Origin: Alloalcanivorax marinus | GTDB lineage: Bacteria > Pseudomonadota > Gammaproteobacteria > Pseudomonadales > Alcanivoracaceae | Length of the DNA: 64,000 nt | Direction of reading: 5' to 3' | NCBI RefSeq assembly: GCF_016785095.1 | Contig: NZ_JAEKJB010000011.1 | Coordinates: 1 to 64,000 of the forward strand | Shown here: piece by piece, positions 57,762 to 64,000 of the stretch | Layout: the number at the start of each line of letters is the position of its first letter | How positions within the stretch are numbered: the stretch's first letter is position 1 | Notes under the pieces: generated by a model | Databases searched by the model: none | The model's input: only the letters and a program-made list of their open reading frames with translations | What the model was told of the DNA's origin: nothing | Made by a program: the position numbers and the translations under genes

Positions 57762-58991
57762 TCAGATCACGCCGGCGTCACGAAGCCGGTCCAGCTCCTC
57801 TTCGGAGCGGCCCAGCCAGCCGGCATAAACGGCATCGTTGGATTCGCCGGTCACCGGCGCATGGGAGCCATGCTCGTTGGTCCCCAGCGACATCTTGATC
57901 GGGTTGCCAAATACCTCGAAACGCTGGCCCTTGTAGTCCACCGGAATCACCATGTCGCGTTCGCGCACATGGGGGTCGGCCACCACTTCGTCGATGGTCT
58001 TGATCGGTGACAGCGGAAAGCGCGACCCGGTCATCGCCTCCAGTTCCGCCTTGGTGTGGCTGGCACACCAGCGCTCCACCACCGGATGAACCCGGCGCTG
58101 GTAGATCTCGCTGTCAAAGCGCTTGGCCATGGTGTCGATCTCCGGATCGGTGATCAGATCCTCATCGCCGAACACCTGGCAGGCTTCGCGCCAGAACTTA
58201 TCGGTATAGGCGCCGAAGAACACGTAACCGTCCTTGCAGGCGAAGCGGCCATAGGGCTTCACGAACGGATGACCGTTGCCTTCCGGGATCGCCACCTTGC
58301 CGGTGGTGGTGTAGGTGACCAGGGCGTTTTCCGTCAGCGAGATAATGGAATCCTGCTGGGACACGTCCACATGCTGGCCATGGCCGTCGCGCTCCGCCTC
58401 GCGCAGCGCGCCCAGCGTGCCGATGGCGCCGTACAGGCCGGCGCTCAAATCGCCCAGCACCGTGCCCACGCGCATGGGCTCCTCGACGGTGCCGTTGATT
58501 GACCAGAGGCCGCCGGAAGCCTGGGCGCTGCTGTCGAACGCCGGCCGTGGCGCGTTCGGGCCGGTCTGGCCAAAGCCGCTGATGCTGGTCATCACGATGG
58601 CCGGATTGATCTCCTTGAGAGTCGCGTAACTCAGGCCCAGCTTATCCATGGTTCCAGGGCGGAAATTCTCAATCACGATATGGGCCTTGCGCACCATATC
58701 GAAGAAAAGCTCGCGGCCTTCCGTGGCCTTGAGATCGAGGCTTATCGCCATCTTGTTTCTATTGTATTGAGCAAAGAAGCCGCTGATGGCTTCATCATCT
58801 CCGCCGAGGGCCGGTGGAAATTCGCGGGTGAGATCCGGGTCCTTTGGATGCTCGATCTTGATAACGGTGGCGCCCATGTCGGCCAGCAACATGGCGCAAT
58901 AGGGGCCGGCGACCACGCGCGTCAGGTCGAGGATAATGACGCCTTTAAGGGCGCCTTTCGCCGCCGGTGGCAGGCCTGTGCGTTCAGTCAT
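57762..58991 (-). CDS. Class III CoA-transferase (CaiB/BaiF family)
   Basis: A 409-residue family III CoA-transferase. ILDLTRVVAGPYCAMLLADMGATVIKIE is split by the typical GP-Y motif at 29-31, RNKMAISLDLK and ENFRPGTMDKLGL follow, and Asp181 in VLGDLSAG sits where the family's catalytic Asp lies. It moves CoA between carboxylates. In this operon it may activate 3-hydroxy-3-methylglutarate or mevalonate using succinyl-CoA or acetoacetyl-type donors; the actual pair is unknown. GGAGG precedes the ATG at 58991. Located between mvaB and dctP. Confidence 0.88.
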   Translation of the reverse strand: MTERTGLPPAAKGALKGVIILDLTRVVAGPYCAMLLADMGATVIKIEHPKDPDLTREFPPALGGDDEAISGFFAQYNRNKMAISLDLKATEGRELFFDMVRKAHIVIENFRPGTMDKLGLSYATLKEINPAIVMTSISGFGQTGPNAPRPAFDSSAQASGGLWSINGTVEEPMRVGTVLGDLSAGLYGAIGTLGALREAERDGHGQHVDVSQQDSIISLTENALVTYTTTGKVAIPEGNGHPFVKPYGRFACKDGYVFFGAYTDKFWREACQVFGDEDLITDPEIDTMAKRFDSEIYQRRVHPVVERWCASHTKAELEAMTGSRFPLSPIKTIDEVVADPHVRERDMVIPVDYKGQRFEVFGNPIKMSLGTNEHGSHAPVTGESNDAVYAGWLGRSEEELDRLRDAGVI

Positions 58992-59029
58992 CTGTCCTCC
59001 AGATTTGTTGTCGTATTGTCGCGCCGGGC

Positions 59030-59938
59030 TCAGGCCGCCCCGTGGCGAGCCCGCCAGGCGCGCGCCACCCGTGACGCCGTCTCCCGCCCGAGCCGCTGGT
59101 CCACGAAGGCGCCGGCGGCGACCACGCCGCCCAGGTCGGCGCCGGTATCCAGGCCCATGCCCTCGAACAGGTAAATCAGATCCTCCGTGGCCACGTTGCC
59201 GGTGGCGCCGGGGGAATAAGGGCAACCGCCCAGCCCGGAAACCGAGCTGTCGAAAACGCGGATACCTCCCTCGAGCGCGGCCACGCAATTCGCCGTGGCC
59301 ATGCCCCAGGTGTCATGAAAATGAGCGGCGAGCCGGGCAACCGGCATTTCCATGGCGCAGGCCGATACCAGATCGCGCACGCCGGTGGGCACGCCCGCGC
59401 CGATGGTGTCGCCCAGGCTCACTTCGTAGCAGCCCATTTGGTACAACCGCGTGGCGGTACGAACCACATCCGCGATCGGGATAGGTCCGCTATATGGACA
59501 TCCCAGCACACAGGAGACATAACCGCGCACCGCGACGCCGTTCTCCTTCGCGGCGGCCAGCACCGGCTCGAAGCGGGCCAGGCTCTCGTCGATGGAGCAA
59601 TTGATGTTGCGCTGGTTGAACGCCTCGGAGGCGGCGGTGAATACCGCCACCTCCCGGCAGCCGCTCTCAAGCGCCATGGCCATGCCCCGCTCGTTGGGGA
59701 CCAGCACGCTGAAGGTCACATCGCCGTCGCCGGGCAGTTTCTCCAGCACGGTGTCGGTGCCAGCCATTTGCGGCACCCAGCGCGGCGACACAAAAGCGCC
59801 CGCCTCGATATGGCGCAGGCCGGCGTCCGCCAGGCGCCGGATCAGCTCCGCGCGCACCTCGGGGGCCAGGGTGCGGGCTTCATTCTGCAGCCCGTCCCGC
59901 GCGCCCACCTCCACCAGTCGTACGGCGGTAACGCTCAT
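59030..59938 (-). CDS. mvaB: Hydroxymethylglutaryl-CoA lyase of the catabolic operon
   Basis: A 302-residue HMGL enzyme that splits HMG-CoA into acetyl-CoA and acetoacetate. [12 protein letters not shown] at the N-terminus, [23 protein letters not shown] (metal His) and [17 protein letters not shown] (catalytic Cys) are all intact. It overlaps mvaA by 4 bases (ATGA), the same mvaAB pairing as in mevalonate-degrading Pseudomonas. It differs clearly in sequence from the lyase at 198-1121, so it is a separate paralogue. Confidence 0.93.
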   Translation of the reverse strand: MSVTAVRLVEVGARDGLQNEARTLAPEVRAELIRRLADAGLRHIEAGAFVSPRWVPQMAGTDTVLEKLPGDGDVTFSVLVPNERGMAMALESGCREVAVFTAASEAFNQRNINCSIDESLARFEPVLAAAKENGVAVRGYVSCVLGCPYSGPIPIADVVRTATRLYQMGCYEVSLGDTIGAGVPTGVRDLVSACAMEMPVARLAAHFHDTWGMATANCVAALEGGIRVFDSSVSGLGGCPYSPGATGNVATEDLIYLFEGMGLDTGADLGGVVAAGAFVDQRLGRETASRVARAWRARHGAA

Positions 59939-61221
59939 TGGCCGCGCAGCGCCTTGAGCAATGCCTCGGCGCGGTCGGAACGCACGTCATGGTCCTGGAC
60001 CATTTGCCGCACCAGTTGGTCGACTTCCTCGCCACGGGCACCGGCGGACAAGGCGATATTGCGGGCGTGCAGCGCCATGTGGCCGCGCTGAATGCCTTCG
60101 GTGGCGAGCGCCCGCAGCGCACCCAGGTTTTGCGCCAGCCCCACCGCCACCGCGATTTCGGCCAGTTCCTGGGAGGTTTGGACGCCGAGAATCCGCAGAG
60201 CAAGGCGGGCCAGGGGGTGGGTTTTGGTGGCGCCGCCCACCAGGCCAACAGGCATCGGCATCTCGATGGTGCCGACCAGATGGCCGTCGCGGTCCTTCTC
60301 CCAGGTGGTCAGCGAGCCATAGTGACCGTCGCGACAGGCGTAGGCATGGGCGCCGGCTTCCACCGCGCGCCAGTCATTGCCGGTGGCGACGATCAGCGGG
60401 TCGATCCCGTTCATGATGCCCTTGTTATGGGTCGCCGCCCGGTAAGGGTCGATCGCCGCGAAGGTATAGGCGTCGATGATACGGTCGATGACGTCCGTGC
60501 CACTAAACGCATCTGTTTCAAAGTGTTCGGGTGCCACGCGGACCTGTGCCCGCGCCAGCCGCAGGTCCGCCAGGTTGGACAGAATGCGCAGTCGCACGGT
60601 GCCACCGGTGATTTCCTCGATCAGCGGCGCCACCGCCTCGGCCATGGTGTTAACGGTATTGGCGCCCATCGCATCGCGCACGTCCACCACCAGGTGGGCC
60701 ACCACCATCGGGCCCCTCGGGCTGTCCATGAAGGTGTGCACCTCCAGATCCCGGCAGCCACCGCCGAGCTTGTTGAGCAACTGGTCCTTGGTGTTGGCCA
60801 GCTCGATCAGGCGCGCCTTGTTGCGCAGCAGGCTCAAGCGCGCGTTGGCCGGGTCCTGGAGCCCGACGATCTGGATCTGGGCACGCATCAAGGGCGCGCT
60901 GCTGGAGGTCAGGAAGCCACCCGCCGGCCGGGCCAGCTTGGCCATGAAGGAGGCGGCGGCGACCACGGAGGGTTCTTCCACGGCCATGGGGATCAGCACG
61001 TCACGGCCGTTGACCATGAAATTGCCCGCCAGGCCGAGAGGCAGCTCGAATTTGCCAAGCACGTTCTCGATCATGCCATCGGCGATTTCGATCGGCAGGG
61101 CGCCATCGTCGCGGAGCAGCGCGGTTTCCTCGTCGCTCAGTTCAAGGTGGCGGGCCACGAAATCGACGCGTTCCGACGGTGAGAGATTACGAAAACCGGG
61201 GAGCTGGGAACTGGAACTCAC
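59935..61221 (-). CDS. mvaA: Class II (degradative) HMG-CoA reductase
   Basis: A 428-residue enzyme, the exact length of the Pseudomonas mevalonii MvaA, which runs in the oxidative direction (mevalonate + CoA + 2 NAD+ to HMG-CoA). From the GTG start at 61221 the catalytic residues fall at that enzyme's numbering: Glu83 in VEEPSV, Lys267 in THNKGIM, Asp283 in TGNDWRA, His381 in [22 protein letters not shown] and [14 protein letters not shown] are class II signatures. AGGGG lies 7 bases before GTG; longer frames upstream lack support. First gene of the operon, divergent from the MocR regulator. Confidence 0.94.
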   Translation of the reverse strand: MSSSSQLPGFRNLSPSERVDFVARHLELSDEETALLRDDGALPIEIADGMIENVLGKFELPLGLAGNFMVNGRDVLIPMAVEEPSVVAAASFMAKLARPAGGFLTSSSAPLMRAQIQIVGLQDPANARLSLLRNKARLIELANTKDQLLNKLGGGCRDLEVHTFMDSPRGPMVVAHLVVDVRDAMGANTVNTMAEAVAPLIEEITGGTVRLRILSNLADLRLARAQVRVAPEHFETDAFSGTDVIDRIIDAYTFAAIDPYRAATHNKGIMNGIDPLIVATGNDWRAVEAGAHAYACRDGHYGSLTTWEKDRDGHLVGTIEMPMPVGLVGGATKTHPLARLALRILGVQTSQELAEIAVAVGLAQNLGALRALATEGIQRGHMALHARNIALSAGARGEEVDQLVRQMVQDHDVRSDRAEALLKALRGQ

Positions 61222-61299
61222 TGAATACCCCTTTTCTGGGACGGTTTTTGTTAGGAGCGCGTGTCGCCGCGCAAGGTTGTGCTCTAACATATCGGCGCC

Positions 61300-61320
61300 T
61301 GTACCCATGAAAAAGGTACA
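61300..61320. promoter_or_regulatory. Probable operator for the mva operon regulator
   Basis: TGTACC at 61300-61305 and GGTACA at 61315-61320 form a perfect dyad with a 9-base spacer in the 125-base region between mvaA and the MocR gene. Its central position suits control of both divergent promoters. Confidence 0.6.
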
Positions 61321-61346
61321 GTTAGGGCAAACAGTGGGAGCCAACC

Positions 61347-62729
61347 GTGTCCATACCGATGCAGCGCCAGACCCGGGCCCAGCGGATCGCCTCCGATATC
61401 GCCGGGCAGATCGCCGAGGGCATACTGCGGCGCGGCGACAAACTGCCGTCCTTGCGCGAATACATGCGCCTGCACGGCTATTCCAAGAACACCGTGATCA
61501 CCGCCTATGAGTACCTGGCGGCGGAGGGACTGGTGGAAGCGCGTCACGGTCGAGGGTTCTTTGTCCGGGGGGCGCCTCGTCCACCGGACGACGAGACCCA
61601 GCCGCCGCCCTACGCCCGTGCCCTGGACACCATCTGGATGATGCGCCAGCAACTGGTGCGCGAGCCGGGCCACTCCCACCTCGGCGAAGGCTTCCCGCCG
61701 GTGGACTGGCTCATGGATATGCGTCTGGACAAATTTCACCGCCAGGTGGTGCGTGGCGGCGTTACCACCCTGTTCCGCTATGGCAACCGCTTTGGCAACG
61801 CCAGCCTGCGCGAGCAACTGGTAAAAAAGATCGCCAGCTATGGCATCAACGCCCTGCCCCAGCAGATCCTCACCACCTTCGGCGCCAACCACGCCATGGA
61901 TCTCATCCTGCGGCGCTTCACGCGGCCCGGCGACGCGGTACTGGTGGAAAATCCCGGCTACTACCCCCTGTTCGGCAAGCTCCAGCTCAGCGGCGCGCGC
62001 ATGCTCTCGGTGCCCCGCGAAGTGGACGGCCCCGACCTCGAACAACTGGAGCGCCTGCTGATCCGCGAGCGACCGGCGCTGTTCTTCATGCAGTCCGTGG
62101 GCCACAACCCCACCGGCACCGATCTCTCCGAGCACAAAGCGCGCCGCCTCCTGACCCTGGCGGAACGCCACGACCTGATCATCGTCGAAAACGACGCCAT
62201 GGCCGACTTCAAACTGAACTCGGCCACCAAGCTCTCCGCCCTCGACCAGCTCGGCCGCACCCTCTACCTGGGCAGCTTCTCCAAGCCCATCTCCGCCGCC
62301 CTGCGGGTCGGTTTCATCGCCGGCGGCGAAGCCCTGATCTCCGAGCTGGCGGATATAAAAATGCTCATGCACATCGGCGGCGCCGAATACGCCGAACGCA
62401 CCGTGGACGTGATCCTGAGAGAGGGAAATTATCTGCGCCATCTCTCCCGGCTCCAGGAGCGATTGCGCGCCGCCACCGCCACCGGGTTACGGGTGCTGGA
62501 CGAACTGGGCGCGGACGTGTTCTGCCGACCGGAGCAGAGCCTGTACCTGTGGGCCCGCTTCCCCGGCATCGAGGACGCCAACGAATTGACCCGTCGCTGC
62601 CTGAAGCGGGGCGTGATGCTCGCCCCCGGCTCGATTTTCTCCGCGACCCGCGACCTGGTGGTGCCCTGGACCCGCCTTAACGTCGCCTACCTGGACGACC
62701 CCGCCTTCCGCGCCAGCCTGCAAGGCTGA
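61347..62729 (+). CDS. MocR-type GntR regulator with aminotransferase-like domain
   Basis: A 460-residue one-component regulator. The N-terminal GntR winged helix (about 8-75: [20 protein letters not shown], then [19 protein letters not shown]) is fused to a class I aminotransferase-fold domain with the PLP Lys in [14 protein letters not shown] and the [12 protein letters not shown] motif. MocR proteins bind PLP and usually sense an amine or amino acid, which makes the pairing with a mevalonate-type operon unexpected. GTG 61347 with GGGAG 7 bases upstream was chosen over ATG 61359. It probably controls the divergent mva operon. Confidence 0.88.
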   Translation: MSIPMQRQTRAQRIASDIAGQIAEGILRRGDKLPSLREYMRLHGYSKNTVITAYEYLAAEGLVEARHGRGFFVRGAPRPPDDETQPPPYARALDTIWMMRQQLVREPGHSHLGEGFPPVDWLMDMRLDKFHRQVVRGGVTTLFRYGNRFGNASLREQLVKKIASYGINALPQQILTTFGANHAMDLILRRFTRPGDAVLVENPGYYPLFGKLQLSGARMLSVPREVDGPDLEQLERLLIRERPALFFMQSVGHNPTGTDLSEHKARRLLTLAERHDLIIVENDAMADFKLNSATKLSALDQLGRTLYLGSFSKPISAALRVGFIAGGEALISELADIKMLMHIGGAEYAERTVDVILREGNYLRHLSRLQERLRAATATGLRVLDELGADVFCRPEQSLYLWARFPGIEDANELTRRCLKRGVMLAPGSIFSATRDLVVPWTRLNVAYLDDPAFRASLQG

Positions 62730-62916
62730 GCTGACCCGGCGAATCCTCCCGATAAAAAAGGCGGCAGGGTGGAGCGACTACCTCCCTGTAAACTGAGTTG
62801 GGGGCGCAAGGCTGCCTTGGGCGTCACTCGATATTCTGAATCTGCTTGTCGCAAGAAAGAGTAAATAACAATAGAATCAGATGGTTACGAGGAGTGATAT
62901 TCGTAATATTGAGTCT

Positions 62917-62937
62917 TGCCCACCAATCTGCCCACCA
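62917..62937. repeat. Short direct repeat in the last intergenic region
   Basis: TGCCCACCA occurs twice, at 62917-62925 and 62929-62937, in the 220-base gap after the MocR gene. Base composition drops from here rightward, so this could be near the edge of an acquired segment. No terminator was clearly seen in the gap. Confidence 0.4.
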
Positions 62938-62949
62938 CTTGGCTGAAGG

Positions 62950-63849
62950 CTACCCGGGCCGCTTCGATCGCACTGCTTGTGACAGTAGGTCCTCGATGAT
63001 GCGGTTCTTGGACTGCTTCCGGGCTTTCTCAAGCTGTCGGAGGTGCTGCCTGGCCTCGTCGCTCAGGGAGAAGTATACCTGCTTCTTGGCCTTCTCGGAC
63101 TCGCGGTACTTCTTCTGTGACCAGGTCTTGCGCATCTTGGTTATGAAGAGTTCTTGGAGATCTCCACTGTGTCTGTAGAGATGATCGAGGAAGCCAAGAA
63201 CGTAGATATGCTTGTCCTTGGTGTCTTGCGAATGCCAACAGTCGAACGTAAGGCCGCGCTGTTGCGAAAGGTTGGCCTTCGCAAGGTATTCCAGGGCCCA
63301 GTTAAGCTGCTCTTCGTCTTTTCCGTTAAGCCACTTGGTCTTGCGCCAGGATAGCTGACTCCTCTCCCATTTCTGCTGTATCGCATGAAGTTGATTCCGC
63401 TTCTTGTGCACTCGAATAGGCCAAGCGTCAATTGTCGCAATCGCAATATCGTAACGCTGTCTGGGCAGCGCCTTCGCAGGGTTGGGGATATAGGGAGTGG
63501 GGCTTTGGATCAGGTAATGCGGTGTTGGATCGTCAATGGGTGTGGTGGAAACCACGTCTCTCAATTCATTGAGGAGCCAAACCAATTGCCGATGGCGACT
63601 GGTTGATATCCAGTCAAGTTCAGTTTTGGGAAGGCAATACGCCTCGTCCCATGCCTCTGCGATAGTGCGAAGTATATCCGGGTCACCACCATGGAGGTAT
63701 AAATCTTCAGCGATAGTGTCGGTGCTTTTTATCTTAGAAGAAGCTGGCAAGTAAGGTGACTGGTTAGCAGACAGGTACGCATGCAAACAGTGCTTTTGTC
63801 GCCTGCTGAATTGGGGTAGCACTGGTTTATCAACACCATGGATAGGCAT
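62950..63849 (-). CDS. Unknown protein with ribbon-helix-helix-like C-terminus
   Basis: A 299-residue protein not recognised over most of its length. The last 45 residues read KKQVYFSLSDEARQHLRQLE then KQSKNRIIEDLLSQA, the strand-helix-helix pattern of RHH DNA-binding domains. The middle is rich in Trp and basic residues (KKRNQLHAIQQKWERSQLSW). Lower GC and AT-rich upstream DNA differ from the neighbours, suggesting acquisition. The ATG at 63849 lacks a clear ribosome-binding site but has a 12-base palindrome just upstream, hinting at autoregulation. Could belong to a mobile element continuing beyond the window. Confidence 0.6.
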   Translation of the reverse strand: MPIHGVDKPVLPQFSRRQKHCLHAYLSANQSPYLPASSKIKSTDTIAEDLYLHGGDPDILRTIAEAWDEAYCLPKTELDWISTSRHRQLVWLLNELRDVVSTTPIDDPTPHYLIQSPTPYIPNPAKALPRQRYDIAIATIDAWPIRVHKKRNQLHAIQQKWERSQLSWRKTKWLNGKDEEQLNWALEYLAKANLSQQRGLTFDCWHSQDTKDKHIYVLGFLDHLYRHSGDLQELFITKMRKTWSQKKYRESEKAKKQVYFSLSDEARQHLRQLEKARKQSKNRIIEDLLSQAVRSKRPG

Positions 63850-63856
63850 AGTTGTG

Positions 63857-63868
63857 TCTACATGTAGA
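63857..63868. promoter_or_regulatory. Perfect 12-base palindrome upstream of the unknown gene
   Basis: TCTACATGTAGA lies 7 bases before the start codon of the unknown minus-strand gene, where a repressor would block translation or transcription start. An RHH-like product is a natural candidate binder. Confidence 0.45.
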
Positions 63869-63922
63869 AATTATTGTATGAATTAAAGAGTAATCTCAGA
63901 AAGAATTTATCTGTTAATCTCG

Positions 63923-63969
63923 GGTAAAGCAAATGCAGCTGTGCGTTCGCGTATGCGCTGCATTTACCC
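63923..63969. repeat. Inverted repeat at the right window edge
   Basis: AAATGCAGC (63931-63939) and GCTGCATTT (63957-63965) are perfect arms; outer GGGTAAA (63923-63929) and TTTACCC (63963-63969) extend the symmetry with a 3-base offset. The 47-base element lies about 75 bases upstream of the unknown gene. It could be a terminator-like hairpin, an operator or an element end. Confidence 0.5.
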
Positions 63970-64000
63970 ACTTAAACTGCTACTGGAATGGCAGTTTCCA

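Overview
The window is GC-rich chromosomal DNA from a marine-type, alkane-degrading gammaproteobacterium. An Alcanivorax-like genus is the best guess. It rests on an AlkB alkane hydroxylase beside a GntR/FCD regulator, an oxyR-recG pair, the def-fmt-rsmB-trkA-trkH block, fpr with a divergent FinR-like LysR gene, and gmk-rpoZ-spoT-ridA. No rRNA, tRNA, CRISPR array, transposase or integrase was seen.

Layout. 1-8.9 kb: HMG-CoA lyase, a membrane-anchored lipase-like hydrolase, a large Ig-like lipoprotein, an OsmC protein, an acyl-CoA dehydrogenase, and a thioesterase/TetR pair sharing a palindromic operator. 9.0-13.3 kb: a lower-GC accessory block of small same-strand ORFs separated by attC-like imperfect palindromes. 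It includes a frameshifted aadA-like nucleotidyltransferase remnant and ends in a HigBA-type toxin-antitoxin pair; it looks like a decaying integron cassette cluster without an integrase. 13.4-15.4 kb: gntR and alkB. 15.5-25.8 kb: housekeeping genes (trkH, trkA, rsmB, fmt, def; then a LysM protein gene, dprA, tsaC, hemF, aroE). 26-38.4 kb: an LpxR-like outer-membrane protein, gamma carbonic anhydrase, oligopeptidase A, small proteins, an FAD monooxygenase, fpr/finR, an RsiV-like lipoprotein, and an alkyl-sulfatase-like enzyme with a divergent AraC regulator. 38.4-53.7 kb: recG, oxyR, an epimerase-like protein, purE-purK, two large secreted alpha/beta-hydrolase lipoproteins, ridA, spoT, rpoZ, gmk, a DoeB-like deacetylase and an MBL hydrolase. 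53.8-62.7 kb: a catabolic operon. 62.9 kb to the end: a lower-GC unknown gene flanked by palindromes.

The most interesting system is the minus-strand operon at 53778-61221 with a divergent MocR-type regulator at 61347-62729. In transcription order it encodes class II HMG-CoA reductase (every catalytic residue falls at Pseudomonas mevalonii numbering: E83, K267, D283, H381), HMG-CoA lyase, a class III CoA-transferase, a TRAP solute-binding protein, two half-size hotdog dehydratase proteins, and both TRAP permease subunits. I infer a self-contained uptake and degradation route for mevalonate and/or 3-hydroxy-3-methylglutarate-type acids, giving acetyl-CoA plus acetoacetate. The CoA-transferase and split dehydratase go beyond the classical mvaAB pair and suggest extra substrates.

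Three copies of a REP-like hairpin repeat (about 119-181, 15427-15493, 27001-27078) lie in intergenic spaces.
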